From the NCBI GenBank assembly GCA_947304355.1, contig CAMZAX010000006.1, forward strand, positions 1 to 64,000: a stretch of 64,000 nucleotides of DNA, read 5' to 3'. A program made the translations under genes and the position numbers. A model generated the notes under the pieces. The model worked only from the letters and a program-made list of their open reading frames with translations, did not search any database and had not been told where the DNA came from. Positions 52,458 through 60,608 of this stretch are shown here, one piece after another. Numbering within the stretch: position 1 is the first letter of the stretch; the number at the start of each line of letters is the position of its first letter. Source of the stretch: an uncultured Selenomonadales bacterium (GTDB taxonomy: Bacteria > Bacillota > Negativicutes > Selenomonadales > Selenomonadaceae).

Positions 52458-53294
52458 TTGCATATCGACCAATTCGCTGACGACATCAAAAAACTTCGCC
52501 CAAAATATGAAAAAATTTACATCCCGAAACGCGGCGGCGGCACTCGTGACATTTTCATTCCCGATAAAAAAACGTTGATCATTCAAAAGGCGATCCTTCG
52601 CGACATCGAAACCATTGCCGAATTCCCGCCGTGCGTCATGGCTTTTCGCAAAGGAACTTCTATCCTCGACAACGCAAAGGCTCACCTCGGCAACCCATAC
52701 ATGATTCGCTACGACATAATGAATTTCTTCGACACAATCGGCAAGGACAAAGTCAAGGACGAACTCAAACGGCGCAACGTCGACGCCTCACTGACCAAAA
52801 TTATTTTGAAGTGGTGCTTCGGCGGCGGGCATCTTCCTCAAGGCGCACCGACCAGCCCGTTCTTGGCGAATCTCGTTTGCACCAACCTCGACAAAAGATT
52901 TTCCGCGATCGCTCAAATTCTCGGCGCGACTTACACTCGTTACGCCGACGACATCATCATTTCCGGCGGCAAGGAAATCGTCAAGTACCGCACGATTTTC
53001 AGGCGAATCATTCGCACCGAAAAATTTACAATCAACTACTACAAGACGCGCGTCACCGTCCTCGATTCGCATACTACTCGACAAGACTATTCCGCCGAAT
53101 GGTTCCGCAACAATCACATCGTAACGGGGCTTGCCGTCGCCGGCGACTCGGTCTCTGTCCGCGAAGCTTATCTCAATGAACTTTGGCGCAAAATCCGTGA
53201 CGGCGAAGATAACCCGTCCACGCGCGGGAAAATTTCTTTTGTGAACTTCATAACGCCGAATGAAGGCGCGAAAATGTATCGACGCCTCAAATAA
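52458..53294 (+). CDS. Retron-type reverse transcriptase
   Basis: The 278-residue enzyme would make the msDNA of a retron. It has RT motifs in order: IPKRGGGTRDIFIPDKKT, YDIMNFFDTIGKDKV, LPQGAPTSPFLANLV, and the catalytic YADD in TRYADDIIISG. The retron-type VTG motif (HIVTGLAVAG) lies near the C-terminus. TTG 52458 is seven bases after GGAGGTG. Length and motifs fit retron RTs rather than group II intron maturases, as there is no X or endonuclease domain. No effector gene is adjacent on the same strand. Confidence 0.88.
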   Translation: MHIDQFADDIKKLRPKYEKIYIPKRGGGTRDIFIPDKKTLIIQKAILRDIETIAEFPPCVMAFRKGTSILDNAKAHLGNPYMIRYDIMNFFDTIGKDKVKDELKRRNVDASLTKIILKWCFGGGHLPQGAPTSPFLANLVCTNLDKRFSAIAQILGATYTRYADDIIISGGKEIVKYRTIFRRIIRTEKFTINYYKTRVTVLDSHTTRQDYSAEWFRNNHIVTGLAVAGDSVSVREAYLNELWRKIRDGEDNPSTRGKISFVNFITPNEGAKMYRRLK

Positions 53295-53302
53295 ACAAAA
53301 AC

Positions 53303-53332
53303 CCCGTCGAATCAATCGGCGGGATTTTTTTT
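53303..53332. terminator. Terminator after the retron RT
   Basis: An 8-bp stem (CCCGTCGA with TCGGCGGG, one wobble) is followed by eight T. The opposite strand also has a short T-run, so it may serve the convergent gene. Confidence 0.8.
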
Positions 53333-53345
53333 ATTGGCGGACGAT

Positions 53346-53975
53346 TTACTTCAGCGCGGCGGTGAAAATTGATTTTCCCTTGTCGGCGTGCACGGAATAC
53401 GTCACGAGCCCGCGTTCAGTCGTCCAATCGTAGGTGCCTTCGGTCGAAACTTCCTTGAGCATACGCAAATCGCGCATGACTTCGCCGCGGTCTTCGGCGT
53501 CCAGTTCGGGGTTGAGCGTCGCAATTAAAAGCCCCAACACGTTAATGACTTGAAACGACTCGTCTTGATTTTGCGGCTCGGCGAAAAGTTTCAGCTCGGC
53601 GACTTTGCCTGCGTCGTCAAGCGTGCCTTCAAGCGTGAGTTTCGGCGCGAATTCGTGACGGAACTTTTTCCCGTCGACGACAAACGGCGCGTCAATCGCA
53701 ACGCCAAGGTTGGGCGCAAGTCTCTGCGCGGCGGCGTTGAATTTTTCGCGGAAGGCTTCGGGCGTCGTGCGGACTTCAAAACTTTTGTCGCCGCCGAAAA
53801 TGTTCAGGTTGCCCGCCGACATGTTCGCGTAGACGAAAAACGCACAGCACGCGACGGCAAGCACGACGTTGGTCAGCCTGTCGAAGGTCGAGTACTTGTA
53901 CATGAAAAGCCAGCCCAACGGCGGCAGGAAAATCAGCAACGTTATCATCGCCGCGATTCTTATGTAGGATGTCAA
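53346..53975 (-). CDS. Membrane-anchored hypothetical protein
   Basis: The 209-residue protein has two N-terminal hydrophobic helices (AAMITLLIFLPPLGWLFMY and LTNVVLAVACCAFFVYANM). The soluble C-terminal domain is ~150 residues and starts GDKSFEVRTTPEAFREKF. No known family is recognised. TTG 53975 follows GGAGGTGG. It converges on the retron RT and is unlikely to be its effector because terminators separate them. Confidence 0.65.
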   Translation of the reverse strand: MTSYIRIAAMITLLIFLPPLGWLFMYKYSTFDRLTNVVLAVACCAFFVYANMSAGNLNIFGGDKSFEVRTTPEAFREKFNAAAQRLAPNLGVAIDAPFVVDGKKFRHEFAPKLTLEGTLDDAGKVAELKLFAEPQNQDESFQVINVLGLLIATLNPELDAEDRGEVMRDLRMLKEVSTEGTYDWTTERGLVTYSVHADKGKSIFTAALK

Positions 53976-54019
53976 ATTGCCACCTCCAAAAAAAAATCAG
54001 CCCGCCGAGCAATTTTATT

Positions 54020-54100
54020 CTTGTCTGCATGTTGTCTGCAGGGTTTTGGCGAAGACAGTCGCCGCCTCTTCCTGCATTTCAGTGTGTTGTGAGAAAAGCA
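54020..54100 (-). pseudogene. Possible tyrosine-integrase C-terminal fragment
   Basis: A minus-strand frame reads HTEMQEEAATVFAKTLQ, which resembles the end of phage-type integrases just after the catalytic Tyr. Nothing upstream on that strand extends it. The rest of 54100-54484 shows no ORF, only AT-richer DNA unlike its neighbours, consistent with decayed mobile DNA. Confidence 0.35.
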
Positions 54101-54484
54101 AATCGCCGCCACCGAGCGTGCAAATCAGCGAGACACTTTCGGCGGGGGCGGCAGGAGCTTCGCTTGACTTAGGATATGCCCGTTGTCTTCGCGGTAAATA
54201 GCGACATAACGTTCGCCGAATTGCTTTTCATTTTCGGCTTGCCGTGTTTGCCGGCGGCGCAATTAACGTAACAGATAATTAACCTGACTTAAGCCTAGCA
54301 CTTCGCTGTGTATTGGTCAAGAAAAATTGTAACAAGAAAGGCTATGCCAAGCGTTTCTGAAAAGGCGTCAAATTATTATTAAAAGAATGAGGACGAACGT
54401 GATTTTAAAAAACGCAGATAAAACCGGAATCCCTGTCACGAATCCTGCCGCAAGCCCGACGCCCGCAACCGGTGTTGCGTGTAA

Positions 54485-55023
54485 GTGAGATTTATGCTAT
54501 TATATATTAAACAGACACATCAATCGATTGAAAAGCGTTTCCCGCAACACATCCAAGCTGATTCGCCACTCGGTAAAGCAATGCAAGACTGCGGGCTTGA
54601 AAACTTCACGATTGAAGTTATAGAGGAGTGCGAAACGCCCGAACAAGCCAAAGAGCGCGAACGATTTTGGATTCGGGTTTTGAAAAGCAAAGTGCCCAAC
54701 AACTACAATCGCACAAACAGCGGTAAAGGCGGCATTCATAAACAAAGACACACTTCCTTAGTAGAGGAGGTGCCGGCCTGATGACAAAAATTCTTTCGTC
54801 GTTAAAGCCTCCTATTTACAAAAGGAAGAGGCGGAAAGACAGCGCGAAAACATGTCAGAGGGGCTGATTGTCGAAGGTTTATCGTGTCGACACAGACACA
54901 AGAATCAACTGCTCTAAAGACGCGCTCAACAACGGCAGAATCGTAAGAATAAAATTTCTCAGAGGGAAGTACAAAAACCGCGAAGGATACACCTACAGGA
55001 AATTTGTAGCGATAAGAAACTAA
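54485..55023 (+). pseudogene. GIY-YIG homing-endonuclease-like remnant
   Basis: An open frame at 54485-54781 begins MRFMLLYIKQTHQSIEKRFP. It matches GIY-YIG nucleases from just after a damaged YIG motif (YIK here), with the helix ECETPEQAKERERFWI. The first GIY strand is missing. Further on, 54885-55023 in another frame reads INCSKDALNNGRIVRIKFLR, KNREGYTYRKF. This resembles an IENR/NUMOD DNA-binding repeat of homing endonucleases. Together they look like one broken gene. Confidence 0.55.
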
Positions 55024-55025
55024 AA

Positions 55026-55053
55026 ACCCCTCCACGGCGGAGGGAATTTTTTT
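55026..55053 (+). terminator. Intrinsic terminator
   Basis: A CCCTCC-ACGGC-GGAGGG hairpin followed by seven T lies after the endonuclease remnant. Confidence 0.85.
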
Positions 55054-55068
55054 AAGCGGGTGATTCTA

Positions 55069-55593
55069 ATGGCGCAAGTCCGTGCACGATTCGGGATAAC
55101 GAGCGAATCAATATCCCTTGCCGACTTCATGACGCATTGGCTGAACAACATCGTCGCGCTCAACGTCAAGCCGACTTCAATGCAGATTTATCGGACGTTG
55201 TTCAAGAATCACGTCGCGCCTTATCTCGGCGAAGTCAAGGTACATGAATTAACCCCGGCAATGCTTGACGAATGGTTGAGAAAACTCCTTCGCGCAGGTT
55301 TGTCGCGGAATGTATTGTTGTCAACGCGTGCGCTTCTTTGCCATGCGCTGAACTACGCCGTCTACGAAAAGCAATTCGGCGACAGTTGCGTCGCTATTTA
55401 CCGCGAAGAGCCCCTGCCGTCGCTCGTCTCCGAAAAAGTCTTGTTGGTCTGCACGTGCAATGACGGGCAACCGGTAGCGCGATGGACGGTAATGCGCATT
55501 TTACATGCCTTCGGGCTAAATTCTCACTCTTTCCGTCATACGCATACTGCAGACGAAAGCGCAAATTACTCACTTGCGTTGAAGGTAACGTAA
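55069..55593 (+). pseudogene. Internally deleted tyrosine recombinase (integrase)
   Basis: Residues ~1-105 form the SAM-like core-binding domain of phage-type integrases (SLADFMTHWLNNIVALNVKP, VHELTPAMLDEWLRKLL). The reading frame stays open but jumps to LNSHSFRHTHTADE, which holds the C-terminal HxxR box. It then ends without the catalytic Tyr region. About 150 residues of the catalytic domain are missing, so the protein should be inactive. Confidence 0.75.
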
Positions 55594-56655
55594 ATGGGCA
55601 AACCTTGGCTGGCGTCAATCGAATACATACGCGGCGTGGCGATGTTGGGCGTCGTGGCGATACACGCGGGCTCGCAATACCTTTTGCTGAATCCCACGCC
55701 CAACGTCCACTTGGTCGCGCTGTTTGAAGTCGTCTCGCGATTCAGCGTGCCGATATTTTTTTTCGTGTCGGCGTTCGGGCTGTTCTATCGCATGGACTTG
55801 AACGCGCCGTTCGATTACGGAAAATTTTTGCGGCGGCGATTCAAGGCGGTGCTGATACCCTACTTGCTCTGGTCGACGTTTTACCTCGTGCACGACAATT
55901 GGTATCACGGCTGGCAACTTTTCCCGGACTTCGATTATGCGGCGGAGATTTACGCGTTCGGGCTGGCGAAATATCATCTGTACTTCATGGTGATTCTGAT
56001 TTGGTTTTACGTGCTGATGCCGGCGATGATTTTTTTTGTCAAGCGCATGACGCCCGCCCGTCTGCTGTTGCTTTTGGTCGCGCAGGTCGCGTTCGATTAT
56101 TGGTCGAGTTATTGCGCGGGCGCGTCGGAAAATTTATTCATGAAGTGGCGGCTCAACTGGCTCGTGTTGCATTACGTGTTCGTGTTCGTGTTCGGCGGCG
56201 TGTTGGCAGTCAATTCGCAGAGATTCTTCGCGTGGTGCGCGGCGCACAAAAAAAGAGTCGGCGCAACGTTTTTGGTCGCGCTGACTGCTTTGACGGGCTG
56301 GTATTATTGGCTGATATACGTTCGCGGTTTTTCGGCGGAAGCTGCGGTCAACACGGCACATCAGCTGTCGCCGCCGGGGATTTTCTACACGATAGCCGCG
56401 TCGCTTTTTTTGTTCACGCTGTTTCAATTCGGACGCCTGCCCGCGCCGCTGAAAACGTTCCTTAGCGTGCTTGGCAAGAATTCTTCGTTCGTGTACCTCG
56501 CGCACCCGCTGACAATAACTTACTTGACAATTGGCTTGGGCAAGTTGGGATTAATCATGACGGCGACGAACGCGCTGATATTTTACGCGGCGACGGTCGT
56601 CGTCACGTTGTCGGTCAAGCTCATGCTCACGCGATTCGTTCAAGCATTCCGATGA
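55594..56655 (+). CDS. Acyltransferase 3 family membrane protein
   Basis: The 353-residue protein has about ten membrane helices and matches the acyltransferase-3/OafA-WecH family. IEYIRGVAMLGVVAIHAGSQ carries the catalytic His, and FFVSAFGLFYR and RRRFKAVLIPYLLWSTFY are further landmarks. It probably O-acetylates a surface polysaccharide or peptidoglycan. Its 3' end overlaps convergent pepD by 29 bases. It abuts the integrase remnant directly. Confidence 0.9.
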   Translation: MGKPWLASIEYIRGVAMLGVVAIHAGSQYLLLNPTPNVHLVALFEVVSRFSVPIFFFVSAFGLFYRMDLNAPFDYGKFLRRRFKAVLIPYLLWSTFYLVHDNWYHGWQLFPDFDYAAEIYAFGLAKYHLYFMVILIWFYVLMPAMIFFVKRMTPARLLLLLVAQVAFDYWSSYCAGASENLFMKWRLNWLVLHYVFVFVFGGVLAVNSQRFFAWCAAHKKRVGATFLVALTALTGWYYWLIYVRGFSAEAAVNTAHQLSPPGIFYTIAASLFLFTLFQFGRLPAPLKTFLSVLGKNSSFVYLAHPLTITYLTIGLGKLGLIMTATNALIFYAATVVVTLSVKLMLTRFVQAFR

Positions 56656-58075
56656 TAAATTTCACGTGCGGGGCGACGGTGTCCAGGTGCAAGCGTTCGT
56701 TCGGGCTGTGAATGTTTTCGTTCGTCGTGCCGATTGATATGATGTCAAGGGCGCGATTTTTTTGGAGGAAGATGCTCGTCTCCAAGCCCATGTGCGTATT
56801 CTCGACTGTGGGCGCGTAACCGTTTTGCTCCGTGAAAACTTCCGTCGCAAGTTTCAGAAGTTTGCTTTTGGGATTGAAAGCCCAAGCGGGCGTCGGCGTT
56901 GCGAACTTGCTTTTGAACGTGCAAAGCCGCGCCGCTTGCGTGAAGCCCTCGATAAATTCATCGACCAACGCATCGACATTGCCGCGCGGTAAAATTCTCA
57001 GCTCGACAATCTCGTCGTCCATGTGCACCATGCCCAAGTTCGCAGAAGCAAAAACCTGCGCGGGGGTTTCGGGATTGAGCATATAAACGCCGCTGTGAAT
57101 CAGCGTGATAAGATTGGCAAGGTATTCATAATCTTTGGCGTGCAAAACTTTTTCGGGGCGTCGAACAACTTGCGCCTCGATTTTTATGTTCGGGTCGGTC
57201 GCGGCGAAAATTTCACGCAGCTCATGTTCGACCTTCTCGCAGATGTCCTCGACAGCCATTGCCGCAATGTCCGTGGCGAAGACGAATTCCGCTTCGGCGG
57301 GTATGACGTTGAAAGCCGTCCCGCCGCTCAAATTCGACAGCCGAATCTTGCCGTGCTTGGTTATTTGCCGCATGACGGCGACGGCGACTTTAATCGCGTT
57401 GATTCGCCCGTTTGCGATTTCGCCGCCCGAATGACCGCCGCGCAGTCCGCTGATTCGTACAATCATATTTGTGCCGAGTTTCGTGTCGGGACGAACGTAA
57501 TGAAGTTCGCGCCAAAGCGTGGCGTGAACACAGCCCGCACAGCCCGCGACGATCTCGCCGAAACGTTCCGAATCGCAATTAATCATGTAGGCCGCGCCGT
57601 TCAGAAATTTTTTATCCAAGTTGAGCGCGCCGCTCATACCCTGTTCCTCGTTGGTCGTGAAAATTATCCTCAGCCGCCCGTGTTCAAAACTCTGCCGTTT
57701 GTCGACAAGGTAAAGGATTTCCGCAACGCCAATGCCGTTGTCCGCGCCCAAACTCGTGCCTTGAGCCTCAAGAAATTTTTCGCCGCGAATCAACTTAATC
57801 GGGTCTGTCGTCGGCTCGTAGGCAACACCTTCCCGCGCCACGCATACCATATCCATATGCCCTTGAAGAATCGTCAAAGGCGATTTCTCTTTGCCGGGGC
57901 TCGCGGGCACCTCGGCGATAATATTGTTACAGTCGTCCTGCACGACCTTTAAGCCGCGTTGCTCGAAAAAACTCTTCAGATAATTGCTGACTTGTTGCTC
58001 GTGCTTGGACGGGCGCGGAATCGCCGCCAGCTTTTCAAATTCGGCAAGGACGCCGTTCAAAATCGTTTCGCTCAT
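56627..58075 (-). CDS. pepD: Aminoacyl-histidine dipeptidase
   Basis: This 482-residue M20-family metallopeptidase cleaves Xaa-His and other dipeptides. LQGHMDMVC holds the first Zn ligand and Asp, LGADNGIGVAE the bridging Asp, and FTTNEEQGMSGA the catalytic Glu pair. The lid domain begins near GLRGGHSGGEI. ATG 58075 opens MSETILNGVLAEFEKLAAIPR, the family start. Confidence 0.95.
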   Translation of the reverse strand: MSETILNGVLAEFEKLAAIPRPSKHEQQVSNYLKSFFEQRGLKVVQDDCNNIIAEVPASPGKEKSPLTILQGHMDMVCVAREGVAYEPTTDPIKLIRGEKFLEAQGTSLGADNGIGVAEILYLVDKRQSFEHGRLRIIFTTNEEQGMSGALNLDKKFLNGAAYMINCDSERFGEIVAGCAGCVHATLWRELHYVRPDTKLGTNMIVRISGLRGGHSGGEIANGRINAIKVAVAVMRQITKHGKIRLSNLSGGTAFNVIPAEAEFVFATDIAAMAVEDICEKVEHELREIFAATDPNIKIEAQVVRRPEKVLHAKDYEYLANLITLIHSGVYMLNPETPAQVFASANLGMVHMDDEIVELRILPRGNVDALVDEFIEGFTQAARLCTFKSKFATPTPAWAFNPKSKLLKLATEVFTEQNGYAPTVENTHMGLETSIFLQKNRALDIISIGTTNENIHSPNERLHLDTVAPHVKFIIGMLERIA

Positions 58076-58157
58076 TAGTCCCTACTCCATTCTGTTTGAA
58101 AAATGAACTCGAAACACAACGCCGTTTAATTCTGTCAAGGGCGGCAAAAATCCTGCG

Positions 58158-58186
58158 TTGTGGAAACTCCGACGCCGTGATAAAAT
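58158..58186 (+). promoter_or_regulatory. Putative promoter for the NYN genes
   Basis: TTGTGG (58158-58163), 17 bp and TAAAAT (58181-58186) precede the first NYN gene. Confidence 0.45.
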
Positions 58187-58219
58187 TTGGTAACTAACGG
58201 AAGGAGGCGCGCAGGCAGG

Positions 58220-59734
58220 TTGGTTGCTCATGTTTTCGTTGACGCGGAAAATATTTCGCCCGCCGTCACCTTCAAGGTCGTCGAACATTTCGGCAAAGCT
58301 CACACCGTCACCAAAGTTGACATCATCGCCAAAGAGGACTCGCTCCCCTTCAGATACCGCGACTTGGACGAAAAGCTTTATCGCGTGCAAAATTGTTTCT
58401 ACGGCAAAAATTCCGCCGACACTTGGCTTTGTATCGAAATCGTGCGCGCCATTATCGACGAACCCGACCTTGAACTGATTATAATCGTCTCCGGCGACAA
58501 AGATTTTCTGCCCGCCATTAAATTCGCCGTCGACTTCGAAAAAAAAGTTGTCGTCGTCTCCAACGGCGCGGGACACAAAACCTTGACCGAACAACTGCGC
58601 GCTTTGCACGTGTCGCCCGACGCCGTCGAACTCAAGGATTATCGCCTGCATTTCGGCGACCCGACGCCCGGTCTCGAAAAATTCTTGCCGCAAATGAGTT
58701 TCTTCCTGAAAAAATATTTTTTCGACCGCGAAGAGCGAATCAAGTTCATTCTCGTCAAAAAGGGCGCGCAACTCGTTGAGGTGCCGTTCATACGCGGCAT
58801 GGGCTCCGGCATCTTCCGCCGCTTGCTGATTGATTTGAACGTTATAAGCAAGGGCGATTCCGTCAAAGATTTCATCACGCACAACTTTTTAAAGCTCGCG
58901 CACGACCGAGTTTTTTTCCGCTCCGAAGCCGAACTTGCCGTGCCGACGCCTGCCGAACAGGTTGAAACTTTTTTCGCCGACAACGCCGACGCCGTCCGCA
59001 AAATTTTCGTCAAGCACAACGGCAAGCTGTCAGAAGTGCCTTTCGTCGACGGAATGCCACTCGGTCTCTTCGGGCAAATGCTCCGCGAAAAAAAAATCAT
59101 CGGCAAAGGCGCGACGGTCTCAGCCGTGGCAACGAACAGCCTCCTTGACGTGCGCGACGACAAAGTTTTTCTCAACGACGAAGACGCGCTCGAACGCATA
59201 GTCAACGCGGTCGACGAATACCTTGACAGGCACGCCGCGCAACTCACGTCCGTTTTCATCAAGCACAACGGCGAACTGTACGAAGTGCCTTTCGTGGACG
59301 GTATGCCGCTTGAACTTTTCGCCAAGCTCTTGCGCGACATGAACATCATCGGCAAAAACGCGTTACCTGCAACAGTGGCGGCGAACAGCCTCCTTGACGT
59401 GCGCGACGATAAAGTTTTTTTGCGCGACGAAGACGATCTCGACGCCGCTTACGAACGCACAATCAGCGACGCCGACGAATACTTTGACTTTCACGCGGAT
59501 AAACTCACGTCCGTTTTAATCAAGCACAACGGTGAATTGTCCGAAGTGCCCTTCGTCAACGGAATGCCGCTTGAACTTTTCGGCAAGCTCCTGCGCGAAA
59601 TGCACATCATCGACAGGAAGACAGCTCCTGCCGTTGTCGCCGCCCGAAGCGGGCTTGACGTGCGCGACGGCAAAGTTTTTATGCAAGCTGCGACATTTAC
59701 GACCTTGACAAATAAAAATTTTGGAGTAAAATAA
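58220..59734 (+). CDS. NYN-domain nuclease with four C-terminal repeats
   Basis: The 504-residue protein starts at TTG 58220 after GGAAGGAGG. Residues 1-150 form an NYN/LabA-type PIN-like domain: FVDAENIS (D8) and VSGDKDFLPAI (D93, D95) are the expected acidic metal-binding residues, so RNase activity is likely. Residues ~154-490 contain four ~83-residue repeats centred on xxLSEVPFVDGMPLELFGKLL and LLDVRDDKVFL. Repeat 1 is diverged; repeats 2-4 are very alike. They recall helical nucleic-acid-binding modules such as OST-HTH/LOTUS, but I cannot confirm that. A second NYN gene follows. Confidence 0.8.
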   Translation: MVAHVFVDAENISPAVTFKVVEHFGKAHTVTKVDIIAKEDSLPFRYRDLDEKLYRVQNCFYGKNSADTWLCIEIVRAIIDEPDLELIIIVSGDKDFLPAIKFAVDFEKKVVVVSNGAGHKTLTEQLRALHVSPDAVELKDYRLHFGDPTPGLEKFLPQMSFFLKKYFFDREERIKFILVKKGAQLVEVPFIRGMGSGIFRRLLIDLNVISKGDSVKDFITHNFLKLAHDRVFFRSEAELAVPTPAEQVETFFADNADAVRKIFVKHNGKLSEVPFVDGMPLGLFGQMLREKKIIGKGATVSAVATNSLLDVRDDKVFLNDEDALERIVNAVDEYLDRHAAQLTSVFIKHNGELYEVPFVDGMPLELFAKLLRDMNIIGKNALPATVAANSLLDVRDDKVFLRDEDDLDAAYERTISDADEYFDFHADKLTSVLIKHNGELSEVPFVNGMPLELFGKLLREMHIIDRKTAPAVVAARSGLDVRDGKVFMQAATFTTLTNKNFGVK

Positions 59735-59878
59735 ATTCCCCGGATTAAAGGGCAATCTTGTTCAAGGAGGTGTTCGGCATGTTGAAAGCGACAAGCTTTA
59801 TCAACGACGCTTAGCGAGCACGGGCAAGTTATGAGTGTTTCACGTACAGTTCTTTGAAAAATCGGGAGGGTTTTTACA

Positions 59879-60433
59879 ATGAGTAACGATATTGCATTGT
59901 TTATAGACAACGGCTATCTGCAAAAAGTTTTGCACGACAGTTATGACCAATCGAGGATAGATTATTTGAAACTGGCGGAACTAATGAGAGGCAACGATAA
60001 CCTCATCTGCACTTACTTTTATGACTGTGAGTGTTATGTAAGCAAAACACCGACGTATACAGAAATGCGGCGTCGTATTAGTCAACAGACATTTTTTAAC
60101 TTCTTGAAAAGTTTGCCGCGATTTAAATGTCGCATCGGAACGCTCAAAAGAGTTTTTGACCAATACGGGGAACCACATTTCATTCAAAAGGAAGTTGACG
60201 TGTGGCTGGGCGTCGACCTGGTCGATTTAAGCTTTAATCACCAAATAACCAAAGCGAAAATCATTGCGGGCGATGTCGACTTTGTTCCGGCAATTAAACG
60301 AGCAGAAAAACACGGTGTGATAACCGAGCTGTTTTACTCTCCGTCCTCTGTAAATTCCAAGCTTCTGAACACCGTCGACACAGCCACAGTAATGACTGCC
60401 GATTTAATTAAAAAAGCTACCCGAATGATATAA
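59879..60433 (+). CDS. Second NYN-domain protein
   Basis: The 184-residue single-domain NYN protein has IALFIDNGYLQKVLHDSYD (first Asp), KEVDVWLGVDLVDLSF and KAKIIAGDVDFVPAIKRAEK (the GDxDF motif). It resembles LabA/DUF88 proteins and should be a metal-dependent RNase. Its codon use is more AT-rich than that of the first NYN gene, hinting at separate acquisition. ATG 59879 lies after GGGAGGG. Confidence 0.85.
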   Translation: MSNDIALFIDNGYLQKVLHDSYDQSRIDYLKLAELMRGNDNLICTYFYDCECYVSKTPTYTEMRRRISQQTFFNFLKSLPRFKCRIGTLKRVFDQYGEPHFIQKEVDVWLGVDLVDLSFNHQITKAKIIAGDVDFVPAIKRAEKHGVITELFYSPSSVNSKLLNTVDTATVMTADLIKKATRMI

Positions 60434-60453
60434 ACACAGCCTGCCGATAAATT

Positions 60454-60600
60454 TCAATCGCAGAATAAACTGTATCGATAACGAAGACTGCTTTCCGCAT
60501 GCGGAGGGCGGTCTTTGATTTTGTAAGGCGTCAAATCGCGTTCGTGCTTGATAAAGTCGCGCAAATGAATTAAACTTGCCGCATTGACATCACGAGGAGG
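60454..60600 (-). pseudogene. Possible TnpB/OrfB C-terminal remnant
   Basis: A minus-strand frame contains RDVNAASLIHLRDF, similar to the final RuvC motif (DxNAA) of IS605-family TnpB proteins. A ~40-residue tail follows. The zinc-ribbon and remaining nuclease motifs are absent. The fragment ends just before ileS. Confidence 0.45.
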
Positions 60601-60608
60601 AAAAAATT

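Noticed and set aside
53346..53975. The two-helix membrane protein as retron effector
   Set aside because: It is encoded on the opposite strand, convergent, with a terminator in between and its own Shine-Dalgarno.
59814..59870. Possible group II intron domain V before the second NYN gene (GAGCACGGG ... CACGTACAGTTC)
   Set aside because: The outer four bases pair but the next positions do not, and there is no intron ORF or other domain nearby.
60434..60608. T-box leader for ileS
   Set aside because: I see no specifier loop, no T-box sequence (TGGNACC) and no terminator/antiterminator in the 175-bp gap.
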